A model generated the notes under the pieces. It made no database searches. It was given only the letters and a program-made list of their open reading frames with translations, and had not been told where the DNA came from. Both the position numbers and the translations under genes were made by a program. Below, piece by piece: positions 30,440 through 32,413 of a stretch of 32,413 nt of DNA. Numbering within the stretch: the stretch's first letter is position 1; every line of letters begins with the position of its first letter. Source of the stretch: Blastocatellia bacterium (GTDB lineage: Bacteria; Acidobacteriota; Blastocatellia; UBA7656; JADIYM01); assembly GCA_021463145.1 (NCBI GenBank), contig JAJTWZ010000006.1:81485-113897 (forward strand), read 5' to 3'.

Positions 30440-31390
30440 ATGACTGCCTCCGACATCGTCGACCGCGTCCTTGCCGGACAGCCGCGTGCCGTTGCGCGGG
30501 CGATCACGCACGCCGAGAACGGCTCTCCGGCGGCTGCGGACGTCATGTCGGCCGTTTATCCCAGGACTGGCCAGGCGCTCGTCGTGGGCATCACCGGCTC
30601 GCCGGGCGCGGGTAAGTCGACGCTCGTCGACCGGCTCGCCGTGCATTACCGCGGTGCTGGCCACAAGGTCGGCGTGATCGCCGTGGATCCTTCGTCACCG
30701 TTCTCGGGCGGCGCCATACTTGGTGACCGCATCCGGATGAAGAGTCTCGTCACGGATCCTGGCGTCTTCATCCGCTCGATGGCGACGCGTGGGAACCTTG
30801 GCGGGCTCGCACGCGCGACTGGCGATGCGGTGGCGATTCTCGATGCTGCCGGATACGAGCGCATAGTCGTCGAGACAGTAGGTGTAGGGCAGGACGAGGT
30901 CGATATCGTCAAGATGGCCGACGTCTGCGTAGTGGTGCTGGTGCCGGGAATGGGCGATGACGTACAGGCGATCAAGGCCGGGATAATGGAGATCGGCGAC
31001 GTGTTCGCGATCAACAAGGCCGATCGGGATGGCGTTCTTCGTACCGAGAAAGAGCTGGAGAATATGCTCACGATCGGGCACCGCGACGACGCATGGTCGC
31101 CGCCGATCGTGAAGACCGTTGCAACTGCCGATCAGGGAATTCCCGATCTGTCGGCTGCGATCGACTCCTATCTGGCATTCCTCGAGGCGAACGACACCTT
31201 GCGCGCCGGACGTCGCGAGCGGATCGCAGCGCAGCGAATCGTCGATCTGTTACGCGAGCGGTTGCTCGGCGAGGCCCTTGCGAGGCTGGGGCCGGGGGAG
31301 TTCGAACGGCTGACGTCGGCCGTCGCGGCGCGCGAGCGTGATCCGCATTCGGTCGTAGCCGAGATAATGAGGGGCGGGCAGGATGGCTGA
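30440..31390 (+). CDS. meaB: MeaB-type G-protein chaperone of methylmalonyl-CoA mutase (ArgK/LAO family)
   Basis: 316 residues. MeaB is a GTPase that protects methylmalonyl-CoA mutase and helps load intact adenosylcobalamin. The P-loop is GITGSPGAGKST (residues 50-61), followed by GVIAVDPSSPFSGGAILGDRIRM, ETVGVGQDEVDI and the NKAD base-recognition motif. It has the N-terminal helix bundle and C-terminal dimerisation arm of bacterial MeaB. No mutase gene is in the window, so it must be elsewhere or just beyond. The ribosome site GGTGG precedes the ATG closely. It overlaps the YggS gene by 8 bp and follows an acyl-CoA dehydrogenase. Confidence 0.94.
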   Translation: MTASDIVDRVLAGQPRAVARAITHAENGSPAAADVMSAVYPRTGQALVVGITGSPGAGKSTLVDRLAVHYRGAGHKVGVIAVDPSSPFSGGAILGDRIRMKSLVTDPGVFIRSMATRGNLGGLARATGDAVAILDAAGYERIVVETVGVGQDEVDIVKMADVCVVVLVPGMGDDVQAIKAGIMEIGDVFAINKADRDGVLRTEKELENMLTIGHRDDAWSPPIVKTVATADQGIPDLSAAIDSYLAFLEANDTLRAGRRERIAAQRIVDLLRERLLGEALARLGPGEFERLTSAVAARERDPHSVVAEIMRGGQDG

Positions 31391-32084
31391 GAACGGCATC
31401 TGTGAGCGACTGCGAGAAGTGGAGGCACGTGTGCTGGCGGCAGAGGCACGATCGGGACGTCCGGCCGGCTCTGTCACCCTCTGCGCCGTGACGAAGACCT
31501 GCGCCGCCGCGGTCGTTGCGGAGGCCGTTGCGGCTGGCAGCGCGGACGTCGGCGAGAACCGCGTCCAGGAAGCGGACGGCAAGCAACCGGAGGTCGTTGC
31601 ACTTGGCGCCAGCCCGCGTTGGCACCTCATAGGCCACCTTCAGTCGAACAAGGCGCGTCGCGCAGTGCAGCTTTTCGACGTGATTCAGTCGGTCGATTCG
31701 GTTGCGCTCGCAACCCGGATCGTAAGGTGCGCGGAAGAACTGGACCGCGAAGTAATCGCGTACGTGCAGGTCGACCTCGCTCACGAGGCGACGAAGACCG
31801 GCGCGCAGGCCGACGACGTACCTGCGATTCTCGAGGTTCTAGCCGCCGGGTCTGGCCGGGTTCGGCCCGCCGGGCTGATGACGGTACCGCCTTACTTCGA
31901 GGATCCGGAGGATGTCCGGAGATACTTCGAGGGGCTGAGGCTTCTTCGCGATGGCGTACTGCCTGGAGGCGGGCTTTCCATGGGAATGAGTCACGACTTC
32001 GAGGTAGCGATTGAGGAAGGTGCGACTCTGGTGCGGGTGGGCAGCGCGATCTTCGGGCAGCGGAATCAGAACGTGATCGCGTAG
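31383..32084 (+). CDS. YggS/PROSC-family pyridoxal-phosphate homeostasis protein
   Basis: 233 residues, the usual length. The protein is a single PLP-binding barrel without known enzyme activity that buffers free pyridoxal phosphate. The PLP lysine is Lys38 in LCAVTKT. GENRVQEADGK, WHLIGHLQSNKARRAV and the C-terminal phosphate loop LSMGMSHDFEVAIEEGATLVRVGSAIFG are all present. The VTKT start is as expected; PAGLMTVPPYFEDPEDVRRYF is typical of the group. It overlaps meaB by 8 bp, which suggests coupled translation with a cobalamin-related chaperone, perhaps only operon packing. It is the last gene before the repeat array. Confidence 0.95.
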   Translation: MAENGICERLREVEARVLAAEARSGRPAGSVTLCAVTKTCAAAVVAEAVAAGSADVGENRVQEADGKQPEVVALGASPRWHLIGHLQSNKARRAVQLFDVIQSVDSVALATRIVRCAEELDREVIAYVQVDLAHEATKTGAQADDVPAILEVLAAGSGRVRPAGLMTVPPYFEDPEDVRRYFEGLRLLRDGVLPGGGLSMGMSHDFEVAIEEGATLVRVGSAIFGQRNQNVIA

Positions 32085-32413
32085 GGCAATGCGCCGCTCG
32101 GACGGCCAAAGCAGTAAAGCGCCGGAGCTGCGGTGCTTCCTGTCAACGTGGAAAGCGAGCGCAGTTTCCGAAGCGCCGGAGCAACGGTGTTTCCTGTCAA
32201 CGTGGAAATGCGCGCGCAGTTTCCGAAGCGCCGGAGCAACGGTGTTTCCTGTCAAGCTGGAAATGCGAGCGCAGTTTCCGAAGCGCCGGAGCAACGGTGT
32301 TTCCTGTCAACGTGGAAATGCGAGCGCAGTTTCCGAAGCGCCGGAGCAACGGTGTTTCCTGTCAACGTGGAAATGCCTCGAGTTTGGCCCTCCGAGGGGC
32401 AAACGGGTCCGCG
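32085..32413. other. Non-coding or unresolved right edge containing a 55-bp tandem array
   Basis: After the yggS-type stop, no convincing gene is seen to the window end. The stretch is mostly the tandem repeat listed separately; 32377-32413 shows GAGTTTGGCCCTCCGAGGGGC-type sequence leading out of the window. Confidence 0.6.
32117..32376. repeat. 55-bp tandem repeat array, four full units and a partial fifth
   Basis: Units start at 32117 (54 bp, 1 bp deleted), 32171, 32226, 32281 (55 bp each) and 32336 (41 bp, then diverges). Each begins AAGCGCCGGAGC and contains TTTCC, GGAAA, TTTCC in alternating orientation, so small stems (TTTCC with GGAAA across 9 or 11 bases) can form repeatedly. Units 2-5 are almost identical; unit 1 is the most changed. 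There are no unique spacers, so it is not CRISPR. The unit length is not a multiple of three, yet no stop codon occurs in any forward frame of the consensus unit. Confidence 0.9.

Noticed and set aside
31839-32294. 151-codon minus-strand frame over the yggS-type gene and repeats
   Set aside because: It is a chance frame made by the 55-bp array and antisense of a well-supported gene.
32117-32376. CRISPR array
   Set aside because: The 55-bp units are contiguous with no unique spacers and no cas genes are present.

Overview
The window is GC-rich, densely coded chromosomal DNA from a Gram-negative-type bacterium. It holds about 31 protein genes, one tRNA and little spacer. The gene mix points to a deltaproteobacterial-type lineage such as Myxococcota, Desulfobacterota or Binatota: membrane Ser/Thr kinases of the PknB type, a soluble regulatory PTS (mannose-type EIIA, HPr and EI without a sugar permease), several acyl-CoA dehydrogenases, MeaB, and thrombospondin type-3 repeat secreted proteins. 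This placement is inference, because no rRNA or marker gene is present. No phage, insertion sequence, CRISPR array or plasmid gene was found.

Layout. 1-548: end of a sensor histidine kinase. 634-2026 (minus): redox chaperone Hsp33 overlapping a molybdopterin-binding MogA/MoaB protein. 2099-3375: an alpha/beta-hydrolase-fold protein that has lost its nucleophile and catalytic histidine, overlapping a DUF2752 membrane protein. 3376-3928: a gene-poor stretch with a possible decayed gene and a perfect 12-bp hairpin. 3929-5800 (minus): a secreted Asp-rich protein with type-3 repeats and a 12-copy 12-bp tandem repeat. 5801-6241: a divergent control region with a 9-bp inverted repeat and a sigma-54-like site. 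6242-8434: two coupled genes, a Gln-Gly repeat protein and a VirB9/DUF2381-like envelope protein. 8526-10828: an acyl-CoA dehydrogenase translationally coupled to a small-molecule kinase, a pair resembling LvaC/LvaA and the two halves of ACAD10/11. 10926-12414: ruvX and mltG. 12436-13647 (minus): an unknown membrane-anchored protein, divergent from an exported M28-type peptidase (13806-15869). 15938-17659 (minus): a PAP2-type membrane phosphatase and RdgB. 17759-18175: a zinc-ribbon membrane protein. 18231-18905 (minus): deoC. 19056-21561: EIIA, HPr and EI in one operon. 21595-25725 (minus): an unknown helical protein and two paralogous transmembrane kinases, downstream of a tRNA-Ile(CAU). 26007-29196: M50 protease, scpA, scpB and an RluB-type pseudouridine synthase, in the order common around segregation genes. 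29231-32084: acyl-CoA dehydrogenase, meaB and a YggS-type PLP protein. 32085-32413: a 55-bp tandem repeat array.

Themes. Fatty- and hydroxy-acid catabolism appears twice. Phosphorylation signalling appears as a histidine kinase, two Ser/Thr kinases and a PTS relay whose HPr lacks the regulatory serine. Several genes have a -10-like hexamer so close to the start codon that leaderless transcripts are likely. The least explained parts are the two repeat-rich exported or envelope loci flanking the 5.8-6.2 kb control region, the unknown protein leading the kinase operon, the dead hydrolase and the terminal 55-bp array.
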